A stretch of DNA of 64,000 nt. It comes from JASJBU01 sp963790775 (GTDB taxonomy: Bacteria; Pseudomonadota; Gammaproteobacteria; Chromatiales; Chromatiaceae). The notes under the pieces were generated by a model, which was not told the DNA's origin, did not search any database, and worked only from the letters and a program-made list of their open reading frames with translations. A program made the translations under genes and the position numbers. Numbering within the stretch: the first letter of the stretch is position 1; every line of letters begins with the position of its first letter. This document shows, one piece after another, positions 1-10,049 of this stretch. The DNA lies in NCBI GenBank assembly GCA_963790775.1, contig CAWBPR010000013.1, forward strand, positions 186,001 to 250,000, given 5' to 3'.

Positions 1-1
1 C

Positions 2-1249
2 GGCCGGCCGGGTGCCGTGACGATAGCCACCAACATGGCGGGCCGAGGTACCGATATCGTGTTGGGCGGTAACCTGGAGACCGAGTTGGCGGAACTGGAA
101 GGTAAAGTGGATGAAGCCAGAAAGGCTGAGGTCACAGAAACCTGGAAGCAAACTCATAAGAGGGTCATTGAAGCGGGCGGTCTGCATGTGGTGGGCACCG
201 AGCGGCATGAGTCCCGACGCGTCGACAATCAGCTGCGGGGCCGTTCCGGACGCCAGGGCGATCCGGGCTCCAGCCGTTTCTACCTCTCCTTGGAAGACAG
301 CCTGATGCGCATTTTTGCCTCCGACAAGGTAGGCGGCATGATGAAGAAGCTGGGCATGGAAAAGGGCGAAGCCATCGAGCATCCCTGGGTGACCAAGGCG
401 ATCGAGAATGCCCAGCGCAAGGTGGAAGGCCGCAACTTCGATATCCGAAAGCAGCTGTTGGAGTATGACGATGTAGCCAATGACCAGCGTAAAGTGGTCT
501 ATGAGCAGCGCAATGATTTGATGGAGACGGATGATATCTCCGATTCGATTGCTGCCTTGCGTGAGGACGTGGTGGCTGAGATTTTCCATACCTATGTACC
601 GCCGCAGAGCATGGAGGAGCAGTGGAATGTGTCAGGATTGAGCAAGGCGCTGGAAGAGGAGTTCGGTGGTGACTGGCCCATTCAGCAGTGGCTGGATGAG
701 GATCACGACCTGCATGAGGAGTCCCTGCAGCAGCGCATCATGGAGAGCCTCGAGACAATCTTTAAAGAGAAGGAGGAGGCGACCGGCAGCGATGCCATGC
801 GTCACTTTGAAAAAGCGGTCATGCTGCAGACCCTGGACAGCCAATGGAAAGAGCATCTGGCGTCGATGGATTATCTGCGTCAGGGAATCCATTTGCGTGG
901 TTATGCCCAGAAAAACCCCAAGCAGGAGTACAAGCGAGAGGCATTCGCGATGTTCTCGGGCATGCTGGACAGTATCAAGCGCGAAGTGATTGGCCTGCTT
1001 TCCAAGGTTCAAATTCAATTCCCGGAGCAGATAGCCTTGCAGGAACAGCAACCCCAGGCCAGTGATTTTGAATTCAAACACGAAGAGTTCCATGGCCTGA
1101 GTGATGAAGGTGAGTCAGATGAAGCTCACCCGGCTGAAGAGGAAGAGCATCATCCCTTTGTCAGGGAAGGACGTAAGATCGGCAGAAACGAACCTTGCCC
1201 TTGTGGTTCCGGTAAGAAATTCAAGCAGTGTCATGGCCGGTTGAGCTAA
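2..1249 (+). CDS. secA: Preprotein translocase ATPase SecA, C-terminal part (5' partial)
   Basis: SecA is the cytoplasmic motor that pushes unfolded preproteins through SecYEG. The frame is open to the window edge, so about 415 residues, roughly the C-terminal 45% of a usual ~900-residue SecA, are visible. The fragment opens in the second nucleotide-binding fold (ATNMAGRGTDIVLGGN), followed by the arginine-rich motif QLRGRSGRQGDPGSSRFY and the scaffold helix with LLEYDDVANDQRKVVYEQRN. It ends with the zinc-binding SecB/lipid-contact tail CPCGSGKKFKQCHG after an acidic linker. The stop lies two bases before the argJ start, so the two genes may be co-transcribed. Identification is secure; the N-terminus lies outside the window. 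Confidence 0.97.
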   Translation, partial: GRPGAVTIATNMAGRGTDIVLGGNLETELAELEGKVDEARKAEVTETWKQTHKRVIEAGGLHVVGTERHESRRVDNQLRGRSGRQGDPGSSRFYLSLEDSLMRIFASDKVGGMMKKLGMEKGEAIEHPWVTKAIENAQRKVEGRNFDIRKQLLEYDDVANDQRKVVYEQRNDLMETDDISDSIAALREDVVAEIFHTYVPPQSMEEQWNVSGLSKALEEEFGGDWPIQQWLDEDHDLHEESLQQRIMESLETIFKEKEEATGSDAMRHFEKAVMLQTLDSQWKEHLASMDYLRQGIHLRGYAQKNPKQEYKREAFAMFSGMLDSIKREVIGLLSKVQIQFPEQIALQEQQPQASDFEFKHEEFHGLSDEGESDEAHPAEEEEHHPFVREGRKIGRNEPCPCGSGKKFKQCHGRLS

Positions 1250-1251
1250 AC

Positions 1252-2454
1252 ATGGCAGGTTCTTACTTTCCAGTAGCTGGCGTCCGGCTTGGCGTGGCTT
1301 CCGCCGGTATAAAATATCCCGGCAGAAATGATCTGCTGCTGATTGAACTGGCGGAAACCGCAAGCTGCGCCGGGGTGTTCACCCGCAATGCCTTTTGTGC
1401 TGCACCAGTTCTTGTGGCGCGCAGTCATCTGCAAGCCAGGCCACCTCGTTATCTGTTGATCAATTCAGGAAATGCAAATGCAGGAACGGGTCAACCGGGC
1501 ATACAGGCCGCCTTGCAGAGCTGCGAGGCTTTGGCGTCTCTGGCCAATTGTGAGACGGCCCAGGTGCTGCCTTTTTCCACCGGTGTAATTGGCGAAAATC
1601 TGCCTGTAGAGCGCATCACACAAGCCCTGCCTGAAGCGCTTGCAGCATTGGATGAAGCGGGATGGGAGGCTGCGGCCAGAGCAATCATGACCACCGATAC
1701 CAGACCCAAGCTGGTTTCCAGGCAGTTTGAAGTGAATGGTGTGAAGACTACGGTAACAGGGATTGCCAAAGGTTCCGGCATGATTCGCCCGGATATGGCG
1801 ACCATGCTGGCCTATATCGCCACTGACCTGAAGGTTGATTCGGCGCTCTTGCAGGCTTGTCTGCGGCAGGCGGTCAAACCCTCCTTTAACAGCATCACCG
1901 TGGACGGGGATACCTCTACCAATGATGCCTGTATGCTGATGGCCAGTGGTGTTTCATCCATGGCGCCGATAACCGATGACGGATCGGAGGCCTACCTCAA
2001 GCTGTGTGATGCAGTGACGGATGTCTGTATTCATCTGGCGCGTGAAATCGTCCGGGATGGCGAGGGGGCGACCAAGCTGGTCCAGGTTCAGGTCGAGCAG
2101 GCCGCCAGCGAGCAGGAAGCCCGGGATGTGGCTTATACTATCGCTCACTCACCTCTGGTGAAGACCGCGCTGTTTGCCTCGGATCCCAACTGGGGACGTA
2201 TTCTTGCGGCTGTCGGACGCGCTGGAATCCCGGATCTGGAGATCGATCGGGTCGAGCTCTGGCTGGATGATGTCTGTATTGTGCGGGCTGGTGGACGCGC
2301 TGCTGACTATACCGAAGTCGCTGGCCAACTGGTGATGGATCAAAATGAATTCACCATCGGGGTCAAGCTGGGCAGAGGGGGTTCAGAGGTGCGGATACTG
2401 ACCTGCGATCTTTCCTACGATTATGTGAAAATCAACGCCGAGTATCGCACCTGA
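1252..2454 (+). CDS. argJ: Bifunctional glutamate N-acetyltransferase / amino-acid acetyltransferase ArgJ
   Basis: ArgJ moves the acetyl group of N-acetylornithine to glutamate, closing the cyclic arginine pathway, and in many bacteria also makes N-acetylglutamate from acetyl-CoA. The 400-residue product begins MAGSYFPVAGVRLG and has the usual N-terminal signature ELAETASCAGVFTRNAFCAA. The self-cleavage site is seen in KGSGMIRPDMATMLAY; the Thr of MATML becomes the N-terminal nucleophile of the beta chain. The ATG two bases after the secA stop is preferred to a GTG 24 bases upstream inside secA, because family members start close to this methionine. Whether it is bifunctional cannot be read from the sequence alone. 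Confidence 0.95.
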   Translation: MAGSYFPVAGVRLGVASAGIKYPGRNDLLLIELAETASCAGVFTRNAFCAAPVLVARSHLQARPPRYLLINSGNANAGTGQPGIQAALQSCEALASLANCETAQVLPFSTGVIGENLPVERITQALPEALAALDEAGWEAAARAIMTTDTRPKLVSRQFEVNGVKTTVTGIAKGSGMIRPDMATMLAYIATDLKVDSALLQACLRQAVKPSFNSITVDGDTSTNDACMLMASGVSSMAPITDDGSEAYLKLCDAVTDVCIHLAREIVRDGEGATKLVQVQVEQAASEQEARDVAYTIAHSPLVKTALFASDPNWGRILAAVGRAGIPDLEIDRVELWLDDVCIVRAGGRAADYTEVAGQLVMDQNEFTIGVKLGRGGSEVRILTCDLSYDYVKINAEYRT

Positions 2455-2520
2455 CAAATCTGCCTTATCTGCGCGTCAAATCATTGCGGCCTGTTCTCGG
2501 GCCTTGGACTGGTCTTTGTC

Positions 2521-3483
2521 ATGGCCTCTAATCTGATACATGTTGCAGCGGCTGCCATAGAGGACAGCCAGGGGCGCATTCTTATCACGAAACGCCATGA
2601 TCACGTCCATCAGGGCGGGCTCTGGGAATTTCCCGGCGGTAAACTGGAGCCGCAAGAGAGTGTGATGCATGCCCTGACGAGGGAGTTACAGGAGGAACTG
2701 GGTATCACGCCGCTGCGACCAGAGCCATTGATACGCATTACCCACCACTATGAAGACTGTTCTGTGCTGCTCGATGTCTACCGTGTGAAAGCGTATCTGG
2801 GAAACCCGCGGGGGATGGAAGGCCAGCCTCTGGACTGGCTGTTGCCCGAACAGATGCAGGCTGACAGGTTCCCGGCTGCAGACCGCCCGATCCTCAGCGC
2901 CCTGCAGTTGCCTGACCGTTATCTGATTACCGGTGATGATCCATTCCAACAGATGCAGTTTCTCAGGCGGTTGGAGCGCTCCTTGCTGGGAGGTCTGCGG
3001 CTGGTGCAGCTAAGAGCCCATCCGCTGCCAGATGCAGACTACCGGATTCTGGCTGAGGAGGCCTGGATGCTATGTCAGAGATACGGTGCGCGGCTGCTGC
3101 TGAACCGGCCTGGAGATCCACAGAGATGGGCAGATATCTCAGACGGAATCCATCTGACCCGACATCAACTGATGTCTATGGCTCATCGACCAGAGGGTCC
3201 GGCTTGGGTGGGGGCCTCCTGTCACGACCCTGTTGAACTGCACAAGGCAGGGCAGCTGGGCCTGGATTATGTTCTGCTCTCTCCTGTGCAGAGCACGCTT
3301 TCTCATCCGGAAGCCACAGCAATGGGTTGGGAGCAATTTTCAGAGTGGGTAAATGAGGTGAATCTTCCGGTTTATGCGCTGGGCGGACTGGACATACAAG
3401 ACCTTTCGCTGGCGAAGCAAAAGGGTGCGCAAGGTATTGCTGGAATCAGTGGTTTCTGGCCTGGTCAGGCGCCAAATCCGTAG
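2521..3483 (+). CDS. Nudix hydrolase (MutT-like) fused to a ThiE-like domain
   Basis: This 320-residue protein has two parts. Residues 1-130 form a MutT-type Nudix domain with a complete Nudix box: GGKLEPQES, then RELQEELGI, matching GX5EX7REUXEEXGU. The expected role is hydrolysis of oxidised purine nucleotides such as 8-oxo-dGTP. Residues about 135-318 resemble thiamine-phosphate synthase (TIM barrel), with GASCHDPVEL, DYVLLSPVQST and the C-terminal YALGGL-type phosphate loop. The fusion is common in gammaproteobacteria downstream of secA/argJ; in these fusions the ThiE half is often thought not to replace genuine ThiE. The 3' end overlaps the convergent PilZ gene by 19 bases. The catalytic competence of the ThiE half is unknown. 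Confidence 0.88.
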   Translation: MASNLIHVAAAAIEDSQGRILITKRHDHVHQGGLWEFPGGKLEPQESVMHALTRELQEELGITPLRPEPLIRITHHYEDCSVLLDVYRVKAYLGNPRGMEGQPLDWLLPEQMQADRFPAADRPILSALQLPDRYLITGDDPFQQMQFLRRLERSLLGGLRLVQLRAHPLPDADYRILAEEAWMLCQRYGARLLLNRPGDPQRWADISDGIHLTRHQLMSMAHRPEGPAWVGASCHDPVELHKAGQLGLDYVLLSPVQSTLSHPEATAMGWEQFSEWVNEVNLPVYALGGLDIQDLSLAKQKGAQGIAGISGFWPGQAPNP

Positions 3484-3857
3484 GCATTGGTACTGGACTG
3501 CACGGCATTGATCGCTCCTGAGGTACTTTCCACGACTTCAAAGCCGGAATCGAATAATGATCTGTCGATGTTGCTGCCGCTCCAGCGGCACACCGCTTTG
3601 AAGCTGATGGGTTGGATGCTGCCCCTTGCGTCGGGAACCCGCACCTCGAGGGAGTACTCTTCACCAACCTGAATGGGTTCTTCACTCATCAGCATCAAAC
3701 CATGACCGGTGAAATCGACGATATGTCCCAGCATTTCACTATTGATTGAATCCCATGCCCGCAGGTAGTAAACCAGGTGGCGACGCTGTACATTTCGACG
3801 CTCTACGCGAAAGGCGCTGTCGCTAAGGGTGGGTTTTGCGGATTCTTCAATTTCCAT
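3465..3857 (-). CDS. PilZ-domain protein, probable cyclic-di-GMP effector
   Basis: A 130-residue protein that looks like a single PilZ domain. An arginine-rich N-terminal element (VERRNVQRRHLVYYLRAWD) supplies an RxxxR-like motif. It is followed about 25 residues later by DFTGHGLML, the position of the D/NxSxxG motif, here with Thr for Ser. A beta-barrel-like stretch follows (YSLEVRVP, FKAVCRWSG, FDSGFEV). PilZ domains bind cyclic-di-GMP and act on motility, exopolysaccharide or secretion machines; the partner is not evident here. It converges on the Nudix-ThiE gene and is divergent from the hybrid kinase. The Thr substitution leaves real c-di-GMP binding uncertain. Confidence 0.75.
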   Translation of the reverse strand: MEIEESAKPTLSDSAFRVERRNVQRRHLVYYLRAWDSINSEMLGHIVDFTGHGLMLMSEEPIQVGEEYSLEVRVPDARGSIQPISFKAVCRWSGSNIDRSLFDSGFEVVESTSGAINAVQSSTNAYGFGA

Positions 3858-4075
3858 GTCATGCTCAGGAAGATAGTCGATTGTTCACTATAGTATGATC
3901 AGGGTATCGAGAGACAGAACCTTTTTCTATCAGAATTCGCAATCATCTACAATTTCAGAATTCTCAAGGATACGTTGTTTGATAGCTGTGTCTAGAGAGT
4001 TAGCTATTGATTAATTCAATACAATGCATAGAAAAAACACAGCTAACAACCATATGTAATATAAGGACAATTCGG

Positions 4076-6148
4076 ATGCTCACCCGTTTTAATGACCGTC
4101 GTCTACTGCTCAATCCTGAATATCAGTCGGGGCTGGTTCGCCTGGCTATCTGGTTCTTCAGTGTTGTTTATATCGGACTGGGCGCCTGGACCAGTTATTA
4201 CGCCGTCAATACTTTTCATTTTTACTTGCTGTTCGGGGGGTATCTCGCCGTTTTTGGTGGATTACTGATCAGCGTCTACTTTACGCCCGAATTCAAAATA
4301 CGACGCTACATATCCCTGGTTACCGATATCAGTGCAGCAAGCCTGGCGATATTCCTCACCAAGGAAGCCATCAGCCCGTTCTACCTGCTGTATATCTGGA
4401 TTTTTGTCTCTTACGGCACCCGGTATGGAAAAAATCTGTTGATGGTTGCCTCGGTGTTGAGTGTGGTGGCTTACAATATTGTGTTGTTTGCCCTGAATGA
4501 GTGGCGGCAACACGGCTTTGAGGCCATTTTTTTCCTGCTGCTGCTCGTGGTGTTGCCCATGTACCAGTATTCGTTGTTACGCAAACTACATGAGGCTAGG
4601 CAGGAAGCGGAGCGGGCCAACAAGGCAAGGGGCGATTTTCTGGCGACCATGACCCATGAGTTGCGTACCCCCCTTACCGGTGTCATCGGCATGGCGCGCC
4701 TGTTGCGCTCAACCCCATTGGATGCCGAGCAAAAAGATTATCTGCACTCGATCAGTTCTTCCGCCCATCTGCTGCGGGCGCTGATCGGGGATATTCTCGA
4801 TTTTTCCAAGATTGATGCCAAGAAACTCGAGCTGGAGTCGGTTCCCTTCGATATCCGGAATTTGGTTATCAGCGTGACTTCCACGCTTGCCACGGAGGCG
4901 CAGGAGAAACATATCGATCTCCTCACCAGGATAGATGTCAGGGTTCCCAAGGAACTGAAGGGCGATCGACTGCGTATATCCCAGATTCTGTATAACCTGC
5001 TGGGCAATGCAATCAAGTTTACTGATCAGGGCGAAGTGACATTACACCTCTCGGTTGAACCTGCAAACGATAAGGTATCAGTGACGCATATCCTGCTGCA
5101 GGTGGAGGATACCGGGATTGGTATCCCTGCGAATAAACTTGCGAAGATATTCGACGTTTTCTGGCAAGCTGATGTCTCCAATAGCCGGCGTTTCGGGGGT
5201 ACGGGGCTGGGCACCACAGTGGCTCGCGATCTGACGCAGCTGATGGGGGGAGATATCAGTGTGCATAGCCGGGAGGGAGCGGGTACAACCTTCAGCGTCA
5301 GACTGCCGTTGTTGCCCGATCATGCCGGGAGTCTCGATGTCAAGTCGCCGCGACTTTCAGGTAAACGGATGCTGATCTTTGAAGTCAGCAGAGCCAGTCT
5401 GGCGGTGACTGTCGAGATGGCGAAGGGATTGGGGATGGAAGTGGTAGCCATTTCCAGTGTCGATGAGTTGAACGGCCTCCCAGGCTCCCAGTTTGATCTG
5501 GTGTTGCTGTGTGACTCGCTGGATGGCATTCCTCTCAATCTGCTGCTGGACAGGCTGGATGTGATCACGAATGCGGAGGCATCAATTTTGTTCGCCGGCT
5601 ATCGGGGCCGCACCGTCGGGTTGCCATCCCGTATCTCCAGCGTGATTCTTAAGCCCTTCATTGCGGAGCAACTTGCAGAGGCTGTCATCAATCTGTCTGT
5701 GAAACCGGAATTTGTAGATTCAAGCCCATCTCATCCGGTGCGGCCTGCAGTGGAACAAAGCGGGATACGGATACTGTTGGCGGAGGACAATTCGGTTGCG
5801 GCCAAGGTATTCCAGACCCTCCTGCAGCGTAAGGGGCATCAGGTCACCGTCGTCAAGGATGGCGCCGCTGCGCTACAGGTCGCGCAACAGGAGAGTTATC
5901 ATCTGGCCTTCATCGATCTGCGTATGCCGCATATGGATGGACTTGAGTTTACCCGGCGTTATCGGGCGCAGGAACCCGTGGAAATGCGTATGCCAATCCT
6001 GGCCCTGACCGCCAACACGGCTGAAGATCTTTCAGCGGAGTGCCAGGAAGCTGGGATGAATGGCTTTCTCAATAAACCGGTGGAAGCGGAACAGCTCGAT
6101 TCGATTATCTCGCAATATGTGAGGATACCGGATTACAGGCGATCCTGA
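4076..6148 (+). CDS. Membrane hybrid sensor histidine kinase with receiver domain (RpfC-like layout)
   Basis: A 690-residue hybrid kinase. Residues 15-180 hold about six hydrophobic segments forming a membrane sensor without an obvious periplasmic domain. HisKA follows with FLATMTHELRTPLTGVIGMA (phospho-acceptor His). The HATPase shows the N box LLGNAIKFTDQGEV, G1 DTGIGI and G2 FGGTGLGTTV. Next comes a region resembling a degenerate receiver (residues about 440-550) and then a canonical receiver, with acidic pair LLAEDN, acceptor FIDLRMPHMDG and NKPVEAEQL. The start is placed at the ATG preceded by AAGGA about 8 bases upstream; a longer reading frame upstream lacks a ribosome site. The 3' end overlaps convergent metF by 16 bases. 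The layout resembles RpfC-type sensors, but no HPt domain or rpf neighbour is present, so the signal is unknown. Confidence 0.9.
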   Translation: MLTRFNDRRLLLNPEYQSGLVRLAIWFFSVVYIGLGAWTSYYAVNTFHFYLLFGGYLAVFGGLLISVYFTPEFKIRRYISLVTDISAASLAIFLTKEAISPFYLLYIWIFVSYGTRYGKNLLMVASVLSVVAYNIVLFALNEWRQHGFEAIFFLLLLVVLPMYQYSLLRKLHEARQEAERANKARGDFLATMTHELRTPLTGVIGMARLLRSTPLDAEQKDYLHSISSSAHLLRALIGDILDFSKIDAKKLELESVPFDIRNLVISVTSTLATEAQEKHIDLLTRIDVRVPKELKGDRLRISQILYNLLGNAIKFTDQGEVTLHLSVEPANDKVSVTHILLQVEDTGIGIPANKLAKIFDVFWQADVSNSRRFGGTGLGTTVARDLTQLMGGDISVHSREGAGTTFSVRLPLLPDHAGSLDVKSPRLSGKRMLIFEVSRASLAVTVEMAKGLGMEVVAISSVDELNGLPGSQFDLVLLCDSLDGIPLNLLLDRLDVITNAEASILFAGYRGRTVGLPSRISSVILKPFIAEQLAEAVINLSVKPEFVDSSPSHPVRPAVEQSGIRILLAEDNSVAAKVFQTLLQRKGHQVTVVKDGAAALQVAQQESYHLAFIDLRMPHMDGLEFTRRYRAQEPVEMRMPILALTANTAEDLSAECQEAGMNGFLNKPVEAEQLDSIISQYVRIPDYRRS

Positions 6149-7017
6149 GCTTTCTGGTCTGTAAGCTGCAAGCCAAGACGGCGCCAGATTTCGAGGCTGG
6201 GATTGGCCTGGTTCATGGTGTAGAAATGGAGGCCGGGGGCGCCGCCCGCAAGGAGTTGTTCACACAGCCTGGTGACTACATCGGAGCCATACGCGCGAAT
6301 ACTCTCCAAATCATCCCCGAATGCCTCCAGTCGCTTGCGCAGCCAGCGGGGTATTTCGGTACCGCAGCCATCTGAGAAACGCGCCAGCTGGGTAAAGTTG
6401 GTGATCGGCATGATGCCGGGCACGATGGGGATCTCAATTTCCCGCTTGGCGCAATCCTCGAGAAATCGGAAATACGCATCCGCATTGTAGAAATACTGGG
6501 TAATCGCACGGTCGGCGCCGGCCTGGACCTTGCGCTTGAAGTTATCCAGGTCGGTTTGCGGCTTGCTTGCCTGAGGATGAAACTCAGGGTAGGCGGCTAC
6601 CTCAATGAAAAATTGTTCGCCAAAGTGCTCTTTGATGAGGCTGACCAACTGATTGGCGAAGTTGAGTTCGCCAGAGCCTCCCAGGCCAACCCCTGAAGGC
6701 AAGTCGCCCCGCAAGGCGACAATGTGATGGATGCCTTGCTGTTTATAATGGCTGAGAATCTCCAGGATCTCATCCCGGTCAGAGCCAATGCAGGAGAGAT
6801 GGGGCGCCGTTTCAATGCCTTGCGCGGTGAGCCATTCCACACTGGAAAAGGTGCGTTCCTGGGTCGATCCGCCGGCGCCATAGGTGACTGAAAAGAATTC
6901 CGGCGCGAGGGTGTTGAGTTGCGTGACGGTCTCCTGCATGTTCTGAAATCCCTGGTCCGTCTTGGGCGGAAAGAGTTCGAAACTGAAGGTGCGGGAGTCT
7001 GGATTTGTGTGTGGCAT
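6133..7017 (-). CDS. metF: 5,10-methylenetetrahydrofolate reductase MetF
   Basis: MetF reduces 5,10-methylene-THF to 5-methyl-THF with FAD, supplying the methyl group for methionine synthesis. The 294-residue length is normal. Seen are the N-terminal FSFELFPPKT strand, SVTYGAGGSTQERTF, HLSCIGSDRDE, IVALRGDLP and PGIMPITNF, all family hallmarks. The start is the ATG with GGAGG ten bases upstream, giving MPHTNPDSRTFSFELFPPK; an upstream in-frame start is less likely. It lies third in a minus-strand metK-ahcY-metF series covering the activated-methyl cycle, 77 bases after ahcY with a structured hairpin between. The stop overlaps the convergent kinase gene by 16 bases. Confidence 0.96.
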   Translation of the reverse strand: MPHTNPDSRTFSFELFPPKTDQGFQNMQETVTQLNTLAPEFFSVTYGAGGSTQERTFSSVEWLTAQGIETAPHLSCIGSDRDEILEILSHYKQQGIHHIVALRGDLPSGVGLGGSGELNFANQLVSLIKEHFGEQFFIEVAAYPEFHPQASKPQTDLDNFKRKVQAGADRAITQYFYNADAYFRFLEDCAKREIEIPIVPGIMPITNFTQLARFSDGCGTEIPRWLRKRLEAFGDDLESIRAYGSDVVTRLCEQLLAGGAPGLHFYTMNQANPSLEIWRRLGLQLTDQKAQDRL

Positions 7018-7046
7018 GAAGTGAGCCTCCAGCAATTGCAGTGAGC

Positions 7047-7086
7047 AGCAAGTCAACCCTGAAACCAGGGCTGACGGCGGCTTGCT
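7047..7086 (-). other. Intercistronic hairpin between ahcY and metF
   Basis: Outer arms AGCAAG/CTTGCT enclose an inner stem TCA-CCCTG/CAGGG-TGA with one-base bulges. No T-run follows on either strand, so a rho-independent terminator is not supported. It may be an RNA-processing or stability element that tunes metF relative to ahcY. This is judged only from base pairing. Confidence 0.4.
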
Positions 7087-7094
7087 GAAGCTGC

Positions 7095-8501
<1,407 letters not shown>

Positions 8502-8528
8502 GTTAGTCATCTCCCGTGAATATCAGAG

Positions 8529-8605
8529 TGAGCGCCGTTTACATCTTACAGCTTGTAACCCTTCGAGCCTGGCGGTGAATCACCGTTGCAGCGCTCCTCG
8601 AAGGG
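8529..8605 (-). promoter_or_regulatory. S-adenosylhomocysteine (SAH) riboswitch in the ahcY leader
   Basis: Read on the minus strand, the leader begins with a 9-bp perfect helix, CCCTTCGAG (8597-8605) pairing with CTCGAAGGG (8559-8567). Within it are the conserved GAGGAGCGCTGCAACGG core and CCAGGCTCG segment. Downstream AAACGGCGCTCAC contains GCGCTC (8530-8535), complementary to GAGCGC (8591-8596), forming the pseudoknot helix. This order and core match my memory of the SAH riboswitch family, found upstream of ahcY/metH/metF in proteobacteria, which binds SAH and raises expression. The element ends about 30 bases before the ahcY start. Confidence 0.92.
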
Positions 8606-8612
8606 GAGTTGA

Positions 8613-8641
8613 ATAATGATTAATTATGCATGCTGAATCAA
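8613..8641 (-). promoter_or_regulatory. Candidate sigma-70 promoter of the ahcY transcript
   Basis: On the minus strand a TTGATT -35-like hexamer and a CATTAT -10-like hexamer are separated by 17 bases. The inferred start point falls a few bases downstream, immediately before the first helix of the SAH riboswitch, which is the expected geometry. The -10 is imperfect, so this is a sequence-based guess. Confidence 0.5.
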
Positions 8642-8704
8642 GTGGGTGAGTGCCTTGCACATGCACTATGCAGGCAAATCACTCTGGATTGTCGACCTGG
8701 ATGC

Positions 8705-9890
8705 TTACAGGCCCGCGTCGGCTTTCAGCAATTCGGCTTTGTCGGTATTCTCCCAGGTGAAACCTTCGTCTTCCCGGCCGAAATGGCCATAGGCGGCGGT
8801 CTTTCTGTATTTGATCTGTTGCGTGTTGTAAAGGCCGAGCATCTTGATGATGCCATAGGGACGCAGATCAAAATGGCTGCGAATCAGCTCGACTATCTTT
8901 TCGTCGGCGATTTTACCGGTGCCGAAGGTCTCCACCATGATTGAAGTCGGTTCGGCCACGCCAATGGCGTAGGAGACCTGGATCTCACAGCGGTCCGCAA
9001 GCCCGGCGGCAACGATGTTCTTGGCCACATAGCGGCCTGCATAGGCGGCTGAACGGTCTACCTTGGATGGATCCTTGCCGGAAAAGGCGCCGCCGCCGTG
9101 GCGCGCCATGCCGCCGTAGGTGTCGACAATGATCTTGCGTCCGGTGAGACCGCAATCACCCACCGGCCCGCCAATCACGAAGCTTCCCGTGGGGTTGATA
9201 TGGATCTTCTCCTTGGGGCACTGTTCCAGCCACTCCTCAGGCAGCACCGGCATGATGATATTCTCCATCACCGCATCACAGAGATGGGCGTAATCGATGT
9301 CCGGGTCATGCTGGGTGGAGAGCACGACAGCGTCGATGCCGGTTACCTTGCCCCCTTTGTAGTGGAGTGAGACCTGGCTTTTGGCATCCGGGCGCAGCCA
9401 GGGCAGGATGCCGGCCTTGCGAATCTCTGACTGGCGTTGCACCAGACGGTGCGCATAGGTGATCGGCGCCGGCATCAGCACCTCGGTCTCATTCGTCGCA
9501 TAACCGAACATCATGCCCTGGTCGCCAGCGCCCTGCTGCTCCGGGCTGGTGCGATTCACGCCCTGGGCAATATCCCCGGATTGTTTGCCGATCAGGGACA
9601 TCACCGCACAGGTGGAGCCGTCGAAGCCCACATCTGAATTGGTATAGCCAATATCACTCACTACGCCACGCACCAAGTCATCCAGATCCACCCAGGCTTC
9701 GGTGGTGATCTCGCCGGCCACGATCACCGCACCGGTCTTGATCATGGTCTCGCAGGCCACTCTGGCCCGCTCAGGGTTGGGGATCCAATTCCAGGATGGC
9801 ATCCAGCATGGCGTCGGAAATCTGGTCTGCGACCTTGTCCGGGTGTCCCTCAGACACAGATTCCGAAGTAAAGATATACTCGTTGGCCAT
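8705..9890 (-). CDS. metK: S-adenosylmethionine synthetase MetK, with one apparent frameshift
   Basis: MetK makes SAM from methionine and ATP. The minus-strand ATG at the right end encodes MANEYIFTSESVSEGHPDKV, the classic MetK N-terminus with the methionine/ATP-site His. After ILELDP the frame runs into a TGA within a few codons. The rest continues in the next frame as NPERARVACETMIKTGAVIV, with GAGDQGMMFGYA, GGKDPSKVDRSAAYAGRY and a normal C-terminus. Removing one base from the GGGG run at 9779-9782 gives a seamless 394-residue MetK (E. coli 384). Because metK is essential in nearly all bacteria, a homopolymer sequencing error is the likelier explanation; a real mutation backed by a second copy elsewhere is possible. 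It is divergent from the thioredoxin-like gene. Confidence 0.9.
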
Positions 9891-10049
9891 ATTGTCGTTC
9901 CGTAATGATTAAGCAGTTAAGTAGAAGTCTAGGGTGGCAGCCCTTTGGAATGCCGGATGTCGATGAATTTCAGCGCCAGGATTTTACACAGCTCCCAGCT
10001 TTTTGCATAATGCCCACCCTGCATATCATGCCTGCTGAGAGTCATTTCA

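Noticed and set aside
9891..10049. SAM riboswitch in the metK leader
   Set aside because: No core of any SAM riboswitch class I know could be found on the minus strand; only short GC repeats are present.
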